Source: Vicingus sp036171675
GTDB taxonomy: Bacteria; Bacteroidota; Bacteroidia; Flavobacteriales_E; Vicingaceae
Direction of reading: 5' to 3'
NCBI GenBank assembly: GCA_036171675.1
Contig: JAVHRO010000029.1
Coordinates: forward strand, 1-20,796
DNA: 20,796 bases
Shown here: positions 7,942 through 15,847 of the stretch, piece by piece
How the letters are laid out: the number at the start of each line of letters is the position of its first letter
Position numbering within the stretch: the first letter of the stretch is position 1
Notes under the pieces: model-generated
What the model saw: the letters and a program-made list of their open reading frames with translations, nothing else
Database searches by the model: none
What the model was told of the DNA's origin: nothing
Made by a program: the position numbers and the translations under genes

Positions 7942-9306
7942 ATGAGAGTACATTTTATAGCTATTGGCGGAAGTGCCATGCACAATTTAGCCATTGCTTT
8001 ACACAAAAAAGGTTTTAACGTAACCGGTTCGGACGATGAAATTTTTGAACCCAGCAAAAGTAGAATTGCTAGTTATGGTTTACTGCCTAATAAGTTTGGT
8101 TGGGATGCCAGCAGAATTACCGCAGAACTTGATGCGATAATTTTAGGCATGCATGCCAGAAAGGACAATCCTGAGTTGTTAAAAGCTCAGGAATTGGGAT
8201 TGAAAGTGTATTCTTATCCTGAATACATTTATGAGCAATCGAAAAATAAAAAACGTGTGGTTATAGGTGGTAGTCATGGAAAAACAACGATTACCTCGAT
8301 GGTTTTGCACGTATTGGAGTATTGCAAAGTTGATTTCGATTACATGGTTGGAGCTCAACTTAAAGGATTTGAAACCATGGTTAAAATAACCGATGCTAAA
8401 ATCATTATTTTAGAAGGCGATGAGTATTTGTCTTCCCCCATTGATTTACGCCCAAAATTTCATTTATACCATCCACATATTGCATTAATTAGCGGTATTG
8501 CTTGGGATCATATTAATGTTTTTCCGACTTTCGAAAACTATGTTGAACAGTTCTCCAAATTTGTTTCGTTGATTGAAAAAAATGGCACCTTAATTTATTG
8601 TAAAGCTGACCCTGAAGTGAACAAAGTAGCTTTAATGACTCCAAACCCAGGCATTGAAAGAATGGGTTATCAAACTCCAGAAAATGTAATTGAAGATGGG
8701 ATTACATCTGTTTTAATCAATGGAAATAAAATTCCGTTAGAAATTTTTGGCGACCACAACCTTCAAAACATGGAAGGTGCCCGATTGGTTTGTAACCAGC
8801 TAAAAATAAGTGATGAGAACTTTTATGAAGCTATACAAAGTTTTAAAGGAGCTGCAAAACGATTGGAACTGATTGTAAAAAATAACAAAACTGCTATTTA
8901 TAAAGATTTTGCACATTCGCCTTCAAAACTAAAAGCCACCACAGCCGCCGTAAAACAACAATATCCAAATCGAACATTAATTGCTTGTATGGAATTACAC
9001 ACGTTTAGCAGCTTAAACAAAACTTTTTTAAAAGAGTACCACAACAGTATGGAAAACGCCGATGAGGCTTATGTTTATTTTAGTAAACACACCTTAGAAC
9101 ACAAAAAATTAGCAGCCATTTCAACTGATGAAGTAAAACAAGCATTTGGATCAGTAAATGTTACTGTTTATAACGATTCTAATGAGTTGTTTGAAATGCT
9201 TAAGAACAAAAATTGGGACAACAGCGTTTTACTACTAATGAGCTCTGGAAATTTTGATGGAATTATCCTGAATGCCTTTGGTGAAGAATTATTGGCTAAA
9301 AAATAA
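7942..9306 (+). CDS. mpl: UDP-MurNAc:tripeptide ligase Mpl
   Basis: A 454-residue cytosolic Mur-ligase-family enzyme. Mpl joins UDP-N-acetylmuramate to L-alanyl-gamma-D-glutamyl-meso-diaminopimelate recovered from old peptidoglycan, using ATP, and returns it to cell wall synthesis. Features seen: the N-terminal Rossmann-like UDP-binding start HFIAIGGSAMHNLAIAL (residues 4-20) with GSDD; the ATP loop GGSHGKTT (109-116); the central EGDEYLSS (158-165) and AWDHINVF (187-194); and the C-terminal DFAHSP (322-327). The MHNLA after the glycine loop and the EGDEY motif fit Mpl better than MurC, and the length is close to that of E. coli Mpl (457). It is convergent with the TIGR01777 gene, with only six bases between stops. 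Confidence 0.9.
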   Translation: MRVHFIAIGGSAMHNLAIALHKKGFNVTGSDDEIFEPSKSRIASYGLLPNKFGWDASRITAELDAIILGMHARKDNPELLKAQELGLKVYSYPEYIYEQSKNKKRVVIGGSHGKTTITSMVLHVLEYCKVDFDYMVGAQLKGFETMVKITDAKIIILEGDEYLSSPIDLRPKFHLYHPHIALISGIAWDHINVFPTFENYVEQFSKFVSLIEKNGTLIYCKADPEVNKVALMTPNPGIERMGYQTPENVIEDGITSVLINGNKIPLEIFGDHNLQNMEGARLVCNQLKISDENFYEAIQSFKGAAKRLELIVKNNKTAIYKDFAHSPSKLKATTAAVKQQYPNRTLIACMELHTFSSLNKTFLKEYHNSMENADEAYVYFSKHTLEHKKLAAISTDEVKQAFGSVNVTVYNDSNELFEMLKNKNWDNSVLLLMSSGNFDGIILNAFGEELLAKK

Positions 9307-9312
9307 AAAAAA

Positions 9313-10227
9313 TTACGCTCGTATAAGTTCTGCTATAGCTATTTGCAAGTTTTCAAGCTTAAATTTAAAGCCTAATGCTTTAATTTTTTCGTTACTCACT
9401 CTACTTCCGTATAATAATAACGATGCCATTTCACCCATAACTAATTTTAAAATAAAACTTGGAACATTGGGTAGCCACATTTTTTTGTTGAAACTTTTAG
9501 CCAGGTTTTTACTAAACGAATAATTGGTTGTATCATCTTGTACTACAGCATTATAAGCACCTATTAAATTGCTGTTTTTTATGGCAAATAAATACATATG
9601 ACATAAATCGTGAATATGAATCCAAGGTAAAAATTGTTTTCCAGTTCCTATTGGACTCCCAAATCCTAGCTTAAACATTCTTGCCATTTTTGGTAAAGCA
9701 CCTCCCCTATTCGATAAAACGATACCCGTTCTCAATTTTACCGTTCTTATGTTTAATTCGTTAAACCTATCCACCTCATTTTCCCACTGCTGACAGGTTT
9801 GTCCTAAAAAATCATTTGCTGCAGCATCGTTTTCGGTAAATACATGGTTGGTGGTTATTGCACCATAAAATCCTATTCCAGAAGCAGATATAAGAGCTTT
9901 TAAATTATTTTCGTTTGTTGAAATCAATTCATAAATTAATTGAAGTGGTACTGTTCTGCTTGTTAAAATATTTAATTTTCTTTGCTTTGTCCAGCGTTTA
10001 TCGGCAATCCCTTCTCCAGCCAAATGAATAATGTAATGAGCTTGAGTAATCACTTTCACATCAATCAACTTATTTTTAATATTCCATATACTATATTTGA
10101 TATTGTTTGAGCGTGTTTTTTTGTTCGATCTAGATAATATGGTAACGCAATAATTATTGTTAATAAGCAACTCAGCTAATTGAGAGCCAATTAAACCAGA
10201 ACCACCTATAATAACAACATTTAACAT
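9313..10227 (-). CDS. TIGR01777-family SDR epimerase (YfcH-like)
   Basis: A 304-residue extended short-chain dehydrogenase. The NAD(P)-binding loop is GGSGLIG (8-14), followed by LAGEGIADKRW (69-79), SASGIGFYG (114-122) and TGIVLSNRGGALPKM. These are hallmarks of the TIGR01777/YfcH family, and the C-terminal 45 residues fit its DUF1731 tail. The reaction is unknown. It is the last gene of the carotenoid operon. Its ATG overlaps the end of the cyclase gene by 7 bases, which implies coupled translation. Homologues commonly accompany photolyase, SRPBCC and CarH/LitR genes in light-regulated clusters of other bacteria. A direct role in carotenoid modification is possible but unproven. Confidence 0.88.
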   Translation of the reverse strand: MLNVVIIGGSGLIGSQLAELLINNNYCVTILSRSNKKTRSNNIKYSIWNIKNKLIDVKVITQAHYIIHLAGEGIADKRWTKQRKLNILTSRTVPLQLIYELISTNENNLKALISASGIGFYGAITTNHVFTENDAAANDFLGQTCQQWENEVDRFNELNIRTVKLRTGIVLSNRGGALPKMARMFKLGFGSPIGTGKQFLPWIHIHDLCHMYLFAIKNSNLIGAYNAVVQDDTTNYSFSKNLAKSFNKKMWLPNVPSFILKLVMGEMASLLLYGSRVSNEKIKALGFKFKLENLQIAIAELIRA

Positions 10228-10913
10228 TTCGAAAATATATTTTTAAAACGATCAATCAACCAAATATTCAAAAAAATTAAACTGAAGGCATAACCGAAAT
10301 CTTCCACAGGAATCGTAAATAATCGTAAACCTAAATTTTCTACATTATTGTACCAAACAATTGGTTCTTGAATGAAGCTACCAGTAAGTATCCCATTTAC
10401 CAATGTGAAGGGTAACAAAATAATAAAATACGTAATAAAAAAGTAAGCTAACGATTGATATTTATCAGTTAAGCCTAAAACGAGTGCTAAGATTAGAAAT
10501 AAACTATTTAAAAACGTATAGCTTTTATCATTATGAAAGAAAACCATCAGCAGGGCAAAACCAATTAATAATATAGCTATCGATATATAGAGTTTTTTAG
10601 GTAACTTAATATTGGGTAAAAAATGTATAAATGCATAGTGAATAAAAATAGAGGCATAAGGAATTAGAAAAAAGAAAAGCCATTCTTCAATTGGCAACTT
10701 AAAAATAAGTAAACCCATAAAATAAGTTGAATTAAAACCCCAATAACCATGATCAGTAAAAATGACATCCCAAATCAAAAAAAATGAAGCTACAATGGTT
10801 ATAGATAAAAACACCGATTTCCAGTGTTTAATAAATTTCATTTTAGGTTCGAAACTGTATAAAAAAGGAACAAAAAACGACCCTAACAGCAATATGAAAT
10901 ATAAGTAATTCAA
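10221..10913 (-). CDS. Fused CrtYc-CrtYd type lycopene beta-cyclase
   Basis: A 230-residue integral membrane protein with about seven hydrophobic segments. Two internally related halves each carry a signature helix: PIEEWLFFF (74-82) and PVEDFGYAF (202-210). This is the mark of the heterodimeric CrtYc/CrtYd cyclases, here joined into one chain. It should close both ends of lycopene to beta-carotene. The start appears to be TTG (10913-10911), overlapping the crtZ stop as TTGA. The first ATG inside would be residue 25 and would remove the first membrane helix. The 3' end overlaps the next gene by 7 bases. The family is confident; the substrate follows from its place between crtI/crtB and crtZ. 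Confidence 0.88.
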   Translation of the reverse strand: MNYLYFILLLGSFFVPFLYSFEPKMKFIKHWKSVFLSITIVASFFLIWDVIFTDHGYWGFNSTYFMGLLIFKLPIEEWLFFFLIPYASIFIHYAFIHFLPNIKLPKKLYISIAILLIGFALLMVFFHNDKSYTFLNSLFLILALVLGLTDKYQSLAYFFITYFIILLPFTLVNGILTGSFIQEPIVWYNNVENLGLRLFTIPVEDFGYAFSLIFLNIWLIDRFKNIFSKC

Positions 10914-11353
10914 TTATTTCTTAGGTATTTAAAAGGTACCCAAAGCATACCAAAGCATTCGCCATTTTCTTTTCCTAAATGTTTGTGATGAACTTTATGT
11001 GCTCTACGTATGGCCTTAAAATAGGTCCAATTTGAATTTCGTAAAAACTTAAAGCGTTGATGAATAAAAATTTCATGTACCCAAAAATAGGCAAACCCAT
11101 AAATAGTTATACCTATACCTATTGGCAAGGTTAGAGGAATAAAAAATAAAGAGCCAAGCATAATACAAACAATACCTGGAACAGCAAAAATGACAAAAAA
11201 ATAGTCGTTCTTTTCAAAAAAAGAATTGGGGTTTTTTGAATGATGATCATCGTGTAATCCCCACAAAAAACCATGCATTATGTATTTATGAGCAAACCAA
11301 GCAACCCCTTCCATTCCAATAAAAGTAAGAAATACAATAAAGCTGAAAAACAT
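10910..11353 (-). CDS. crtZ: Beta-carotene hydroxylase CrtZ
   Basis: A 147-residue membrane di-iron hydroxylase. It has all the histidine boxes of the fatty acid hydroxylase/CrtZ family: HKYIMH (22-27), HDDHH (34-38), HEIFIH (93-98) and HKVHH (119-123). These ligate two irons and add OH groups to both beta rings, turning beta-carotene into zeaxanthin. Hydrophobic helices lie near residues 1-20 and 52-92. It is smaller than many CrtZ proteins, as is common for Bacteroidota. It starts 2 bases after the idi stop and overlaps the cyclase by 4 bases (TTGA), so translation along the operon is probably coupled. Confidence 0.92.
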   Translation of the reverse strand: MFFSFIVFLTFIGMEGVAWFAHKYIMHGFLWGLHDDHHSKNPNSFFEKNDYFFVIFAVPGIVCIMLGSLFFIPLTLPIGIGITIYGFAYFWVHEIFIHQRFKFLRNSNWTYFKAIRRAHKVHHKHLGKENGECFGMLWVPFKYLRNN

Positions 11354-11355
11354 GT

Positions 11356-11895
11356 TTATTTTTTTTTATGATTAGTTTCTAAAAACAAATGCAAATTAAC
11401 TTTTTTATATAGTAATTTAAACCATTTAGTATAATTTTCAGGATTTTCCTCGATGTCTTTTTCTAATTGAAAAAATGGCATTACTTTCCAAGAATTAACT
11501 TCATTCACATCAGGCAATGGAACTTGATTGGTGAATCCAAAATAAATATGGTCTAATTCGTTTTCAATTAAACCATTTTCAAGTTCTGCTTTGTATAAAA
11601 ACTTAAACCCATAATTCAATTCAACATCTAATCCCATTTCTTCCAACAACCTTCGGTGCGATGCCTCTATGGAACTTTCACCTGGATTAGGGTGAGAACA
11701 GCATGTGTTAGACCAAAGTCCAGGTGAATGATATTTTTTGTAGGCTCGTTGTTGAAGAATCCAATTACCAGCATTATCAAATAAAAATACAGAAATTGCA
11801 CGATGCAAAACGCCGTCAACATGAGCTTGCATTTTAGGCATAACACCTAAAGTATAGTCATCTTTATCAACTAATATTACGTTTGGCTCTATCAT
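11356..11895 (-). CDS. idi: Isopentenyl-diphosphate delta-isomerase, type I
   Basis: A 179-residue Nudix-fold enzyme that interconverts IPP and DMAPP and so supplies the starter for carotenoid chains. It has the metal-binding His25 and His31 (AHVDGVLHRAIS), the catalytic Cys in NTCCSHP (C66 by alignment with E. coli C67), the Nudix-like helix EASHRRLLEEMGLD (77-90) and the catalytic Glu in ENELDHIYF (E113, aligned with E. coli E116). The length matches the E. coli enzyme (182). It sits between crtB (18 bases) and crtZ (2 bases), so isoprenoid supply is co-expressed with carotenoid synthesis. No GGPP synthase gene is in the window. Confidence 0.95.
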   Translation of the reverse strand: MIEPNVILVDKDDYTLGVMPKMQAHVDGVLHRAISVFLFDNAGNWILQQRAYKKYHSPGLWSNTCCSHPNPGESSIEASHRRLLEEMGLDVELNYGFKFLYKAELENGLIENELDHIYFGFTNQVPLPDVNEVNSWKVMPFFQLEKDIEENPENYTKWFKLLYKKVNLHLFLETNHKKK

Positions 11896-11913
11896 TTTTT
11901 TGATTTGAGAAAG

Positions 11914-12753
11914 TTATACTAAATTTAATTTGAAAACAAAAAAAGATTTTGCAAGTAAGCCAACTTTTAGAGGATTTGAAACCCTAATACGTTTCTCTAT
12001 TAATTGTTGAGATGGCGTATTTTTTAGCTTTTGTAGCAAGGTTTTATAATAAACAAAAGCAGTATAAACTCCAAACTTAGCTTCATTTGGTAGTTTCACA
12101 ACTCCTTCGTAAGCTTTTTTAAAATCATATTCGATTTCTTCAATTATCTTGTGCTTATTTTCTGCCGACAATGATTTTAAATCGATACCTGGAAAATATT
12201 TTCTTTCTAAATCATTAAGGTCATCTTTTAAATCACGTAAAAAATTTACTTTTTGAAAGGCAGAACCTAAGCTCATTGCCGAATCTTTAAGTTCATCATA
12301 TTTTTGTTGGTTACCATTTACAAAAACTTTTAAGCACATTAAACCAACTACATCAGCCGAACCATAAATGTATTGCAAATATTCTTGTTTGGTTTTGTAT
12401 TCTGTTTTATTCAAATCCATTTTCATACTTTGCAAAAAAGATTGAACTAAATCATCAGGTATTTGATATTTTTTTACAGTTTTTTGAAAAGCATTTAATA
12501 TGGGATTTAAGCTAATGTCATTGGTCATTGCTTTGTAATACTCTAATTCAAATTCATTCAGTAAATACGTTTTGTCATACCCATGAAAAGAATCTACAAT
12601 TTCATCCGCAAAACGAACAAAACCATAAATATTATAAATGTCTTGACGAATTGAAGGAGCAAGCATATTAACTGCTATTGAAAAAGAAGTACTGTACTCT
12701 TTGGTAACCAATTTGCTACTTTTAAAAGATACCTTATCAAATAACTGTTTCAT
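11914..12753 (-). CDS. crtB: Phytoene synthase CrtB
   Basis: A 279-residue trans-prenyltransferase-type enzyme that condenses two GGPP into phytoene. Two Asp-rich magnesium-binding motifs are visible: DEIVD (50-54) in IYGFVRFADEIVDSF, and QKVNFLRDLKDD (167-178), which carries the DxxxD pair D174/D178. The SFSIA stretch near residue 23 and ERKYFP after the second motif are also typical. The length is usual for the Bacteroidota form. It starts inside the end of crtI, with a 17-base overlap, which is the longest overlap in the operon. It should act at the inner face of the membrane together with CrtI. Confidence 0.93.
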   Translation of the reverse strand: MKQLFDKVSFKSSKLVTKEYSTSFSIAVNMLAPSIRQDIYNIYGFVRFADEIVDSFHGYDKTYLLNEFELEYYKAMTNDISLNPILNAFQKTVKKYQIPDDLVQSFLQSMKMDLNKTEYKTKQEYLQYIYGSADVVGLMCLKVFVNGNQQKYDELKDSAMSLGSAFQKVNFLRDLKDDLNDLERKYFPGIDLKSLSAENKHKIIEEIEYDFKKAYEGVVKLPNEAKFGVYTAFVYYKTLLQKLKNTPSQQLIEKRIRVSNPLKVGLLAKSFFVFKLNLV

Positions 12754-14245
12754 ATTTTTTAGAATTTTTTAAATGATTTTTAACAATTTGTTCTGCAACA
12801 ATTTTACCTGATATTAGAGATGGAGGAACTCCAGGTCCAGGAACGGTTAACTGTCCGGTGAAAAATAGATTTTTTACTTTTTTACTACTTATTTTAGGTC
12901 TCAAAAATGCTGTTTGTGTAAGCGTATTTGCCATACCATAAGCATTACCTTTATATGAATTATAATCTTGTATAAAATCTTTGACACAATATGATTCCTT
13001 AAACAAAATATCGTTACGTAAGTTTTGTTTGGTGATTGATTCTAGCCTTTCTATTATTTTATTAAAATATTCTTCTCGAATATCATTAGTATCTTCTATT
13101 CCAGGTGCTATAGGTATTAGAAATGTAGCCGCTTCTTTACCATTAGGAGCAAAAGTTTCATCTGTTTTGCTTGGAAAACTTGCATAAAACAGGGGTTTTT
13201 TTGGCCATTTTATGTTATCGTAAATATCGCGAGCATGTTCATCAAAATCGGTATCAAAAAATAAAGTGTGGTGGGAAACATTTTCTATTTTTTTATTAAA
13301 GCCTACATAAAACAACAACGATGAGGGCGCAAAGGTTTTATTTTCCCAATACTGTTGAGAGTAACTTCTATATTGTTCATCCAACAAATATTCACTGTGA
13401 TGATAATCAGCACCACTTAAAACAACATCAGCACAAATTTGTTCACCATTGGAAACGATACCTTTTACGACACCTTTTTCTACAAGTATATTCGATACAT
13501 TTTGATTGGTTTTTATCTCTACACCTAATTCTTTAGCCAATTTTTCCATGGCTAAAACAACTTCATACATTCCTCCTTTTGGATGCCAGGTTCCTAAACC
13601 AAAATCGGCATAATTCATGAAATTATAAAAGGCGGGAGTATTAGATGGTTTGGCTCCAAGAAACAATACTGGAAATTCTAAAATTTTAATTAATCGTTCA
13701 CTTTTAATATTTTTTGCCACTTGGTGACTGATGGTGGAAAAAAACTGATTGAGTTTGGATATCGTTTTGGGTGTAATTAATTCAGTGAATGAAACACCTG
13801 GGTTATAAACTAAATCTTTGATGGCTATATCGTAATTTTCTTTTGCAGAGGCTAAGAATTTCTTTAGGTAGTATGAACTTCCAGGTTCTTCTAATTCAAA
13901 TACTTTATAAATGTCTTCCAAATTATCTTTAATGATAACAGCATCCAACACATCAAAATAGACCTGATAAGCAGGATTTAATTTTATTAATTCATAAAAA
14001 TCGACAGGTTGTTTATTAAAATCAGCAAAAAATCTCTCAAAAACATCTGGCATCCAATACCAAGTTGGTCCAATATCAAATAAAAATTGATCTTTTTTAA
14101 ATTGTCGAGCTCTACCACCTATGGTTTTGTTTTTTTCATAAACAACTACTTTATAACCATCTTTTGCCAAATAACAGGCGGCTGAAAGGGATGAAAATCC
14201 AGAGCCAATAATTACTATTGTTTTATTTTTTATGTTATATAACAT
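12737..14245 (-). CDS. crtI: Phytoene desaturase CrtI
   Basis: A 502-residue FAD enzyme. The N-terminal dinucleotide fold reads VIIGSGFSSLSAACYLAKDG, then VVVYEKNKTIGGRAR (about residues 11-45), followed by FDIGPTWYWMP. The C-terminal FAD motif is LFFTGQLTVPGPGVPPSLIS. These fit bacterial CrtI, which takes phytoene to lycopene in four desaturations. Related saturases and ketolases share the fold, but the presence of crtB, cyclase and crtZ favours desaturase. It is the first gene of the six-gene operon. A TAACTTTG -7 box lies about 20 bases before the ATG, and an operator-like word shared with the regulator promoter lies just beyond it. Confidence 0.92.
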   Translation of the reverse strand: MLYNIKNKTIVIIGSGFSSLSAACYLAKDGYKVVVYEKNKTIGGRARQFKKDQFLFDIGPTWYWMPDVFERFFADFNKQPVDFYELIKLNPAYQVYFDVLDAVIIKDNLEDIYKVFELEEPGSSYYLKKFLASAKENYDIAIKDLVYNPGVSFTELITPKTISKLNQFFSTISHQVAKNIKSERLIKILEFPVLFLGAKPSNTPAFYNFMNYADFGLGTWHPKGGMYEVVLAMEKLAKELGVEIKTNQNVSNILVEKGVVKGIVSNGEQICADVVLSGADYHHSEYLLDEQYRSYSQQYWENKTFAPSSLLFYVGFNKKIENVSHHTLFFDTDFDEHARDIYDNIKWPKKPLFYASFPSKTDETFAPNGKEAATFLIPIAPGIEDTNDIREEYFNKIIERLESITKQNLRNDILFKESYCVKDFIQDYNSYKGNAYGMANTLTQTAFLRPKISSKKVKNLFFTGQLTVPGPGVPPSLISGKIVAEQIVKNHLKNSKKYETVI

Positions 14246-14264
14246 AATTAAAAATATTTATTTT

Positions 14265-14272
14265 CAAAGTTA
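14265..14272 (-). promoter_or_regulatory. -7 promoter box of the crt operon
   Basis: On the minus strand this reads TAACTTTG, matching TAnnTTTG, 20 bases before the crtI ATG at 14245. No TTTG is found at the usual -33 distance. The word GTTAAACAAAA (14289-14279) occupies that region instead, which would fit a promoter controlled by a bound regulator. Confidence 0.5.
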
Positions 14273-14278
14273 ATTATT

Positions 14279-14289
14279 TTTTGTTTAAC
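14279..14289 (-). promoter_or_regulatory. Candidate regulator site at crtI promoter
   Basis: On the minus strand this reads GTTAAACAAAA, identical over 11 bases to 15277-15287 (plus strand) in the regulator/SRPBCC promoter and in the same orientation relative to the gene it precedes (crtI here, SRPBCC there). A looser related word (ATTAAACAAATT) occurs at 14304-14315. In AT-rich DNA an 11-base match alone is modest evidence. Confidence 0.35.
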
Positions 14290-14361
14290 TTTTATAAAGA
14301 AATATTAAACAAATTAAAATTTAACATAAAAACCCAACAATGTTATATTTAGGTTTTTGTG

Positions 14362-15261
14362 TTATATATTTTTAATTAATGCTGGTATATTATCAAATCT
14401 TTTAATAATATTTTGAAACAATGAGTCTCTCAAAGTTGTTGTTCTTTTGCCTAACACCCAAAATTGATCAGTGCTCTTGCGCAAAAGATTTTCATCAACA
14501 TCTTTCATATATTCAATAAAATCATCCTCGTGTGGGTAAACTGTGAAATATGAAACAAAAACAATGTTATTATATAGTTTTTTTAACGCATTTAAATTAT
14601 CTAAAGGAACACTCTGTCCTAAATAAATTGAATGATGCCCATTTACTAATAATTCTAAATGAATATACAATAAAGCCAGTTCATGAATTTCATTAACTGG
14701 TAGAAATAAAACAAACACTTTATCGCTCTTTTCAGGAATTTGTGATTGAAGTTTTTCGATATGTAAATGTAGTTTTTGCTTAATTAAATTAGAAATAAAA
14801 TGTTCATGAGCAGGTATAATAGAATTCGTTTGCCACAATAAACCAATGTCACCAAGAAGCTTAACAAAAATATCAAGAAAGATTTCACGAAATGTTTTTT
14901 GAGCCAATAACTGATTATAGGTTTGGTCAAACAACTTTTGATCAAAGTTCAACATCGCCAATTTAAAAGAGTTTATCGAAAAATGATCAACTCCTTTTTT
15001 ACTTATTAATTCACGAACAATTGAAGGTATTTTATCTTCTGGTAATTCGGCAATTTTAGAAATTTTGTATCCATTACTATTAAGTAGAGAAATATTCAAT
15101 AATTTTTGCAGGCTATTCAAATCATATAGTCGAATATTTGTATCTGTTCTACTTGGTAGCAATAAATTATAACGTTTTTCCCATATACGAATTGTGTGGG
15201 CTTTTACACCAGAAAGGCTTTCTAAATCTTTAATTGTAAATTGTTCCTTAATATTGTTCAT
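14362..15261 (-). CDS. MerR-type regulator with CarH/LitR-like B12 domain
   Basis: A 299-residue regulator. The ATG at 15259-15261 is preferred. An in-frame TTG at 15294 would add 11 residues and run into the promoter. Residues about 7-75 form a MerR-type winged helix (FTIKDLESLSGVKAHTIRIW, then EKRYNLLLPSR). A helical domain follows with W143-x9-E153-H154, the 'Wx9EH' cap that shields adenosylcobalamin in CarH. The last third is Rossmann-like, with E191-x-H193-x-x-A196, where His193 aligns with the cobalt ligand. The usual last residue of this motif is Gly and here it is Ala, and the later GG motif reads LGK. CarH/LitR proteins repress carotenoid genes in the dark and release DNA on illumination. 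Light sensing here is inferred. Confidence 0.85.
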   Translation of the reverse strand: MNNIKEQFTIKDLESLSGVKAHTIRIWEKRYNLLLPSRTDTNIRLYDLNSLQKLLNISLLNSNGYKISKIAELPEDKIPSIVRELISKKGVDHFSINSFKLAMLNFDQKLFDQTYNQLLAQKTFREIFLDIFVKLLGDIGLLWQTNSIIPAHEHFISNLIKQKLHLHIEKLQSQIPEKSDKVFVLFLPVNEIHELALLYIHLELLVNGHHSIYLGQSVPLDNLNALKKLYNNIVFVSYFTVYPHEDDFIEYMKDVDENLLRKSTDQFWVLGKRTTTLRDSLFQNIIKRFDNIPALIKNI

Positions 15262-15269
15262 TAAATATT

Positions 15270-15290
15270 TAATTTTGTTAAACAAAACTA
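15270..15290. promoter_or_regulatory. Divergent promoters interleaved on a palindrome
   Basis: The plus strand has TAATTTTG (15270-15277), reading toward the SRPBCC gene 25 bases on. The minus strand has TAGTTTTG (15290-15283), reading toward the regulator 22 bases on. Both match the TAnnTTTG -7 box. They face each other across the 15-bp palindrome TTTTGTT-A-AACAAAA (15273-15287). A dimeric regulator bound here would block both promoters, so the regulator is likely autoregulated. Which protein binds is an inference. Confidence 0.5.
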
Positions 15291-15302
15291 ACAAAAAATA
15301 AC

Positions 15303-15779
15303 ATGAATATTACTAAACACTCAGGAATTTATTCTTTCACTGTTAAACAGAATCTCCAACTTAGCTTAAATGAAGCTTGGAATTTCTTCTCAAACCCAAG
15401 TAACCTAAAAAAAATAACGCCACCAGAAATGGGGTTTATAATTACTTCAAATAATCAAGACAAGATGTTTGAAGGTCAACTTATAACATATAAAGTTGGA
15501 GTGCTACCATTAATCAAAACCAATTGGGTTACAGAAATTTCAAATATTATCCCTTTAGATTACTTTATTGACGAGCAACGTTTCGGACCTTATCGTATGT
15601 GGCACCACCAACATAAATTCATTAAAACTCTTGATGGTGTCGAAATGATAGATACCGTACATTTTAAGCTTCCTTTTGGCTGTCTGGGTGATATTGCTTA
15701 CTATTTATTTATACGTAAACAACTAACCAAAATATTTACATACAGAGAAAAAAGATTGTTTGAATTTTTTAACAAATAA
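15303..15779 (+). CDS. SRPBCC-fold protein, carotenoid cluster
   Basis: A 158-residue protein with no signal peptide. The N-terminus (GIYSFTVKQNLQLSLNEAWNFFSNPSNLKKITPPEMGF) is the typical opening of the SRPBCC/START-like fold, in which a helix follows the first strand. WHHQHKF and MIDTVHFKLPFG match the later strands of the CoxG/cyclase-like (COG4276) branch, and the C-terminal helix is present. The fold binds hydrophobic ligands in a cavity, but the ligand is unknown. It is divergent from the regulator with about 41 bases between starts and shares its palindromic promoter region, so co-regulation is likely. A TIGR01777 partner ends the crt operon; the two families often occur together. Confidence 0.85.
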   Translation: MNITKHSGIYSFTVKQNLQLSLNEAWNFFSNPSNLKKITPPEMGFIITSNNQDKMFEGQLITYKVGVLPLIKTNWVTEISNIIPLDYFIDEQRFGPYRMWHHQHKFIKTLDGVEMIDTVHFKLPFGCLGDIAYYLFIRKQLTKIFTYREKRLFEFFNK

Positions 15780-15847
15780 TTAAGACAACATAAGTAGCTA
15801 TATAAAGTATTTGAAAAATAATGCTAAAATTCAATTTTGGAATATTA

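Noticed and set aside
7792..7983. 63-codon minus-strand ORF between the metallo-hydrolase and mpl
   Set aside because: It overlaps the 5' end of mpl and the divergent promoter region; no recognisable product.
12981..13536. Plus-strand ORFs of about 70 codons inside crtI
   Set aside because: Opposite-strand shadows of a well conserved gene.
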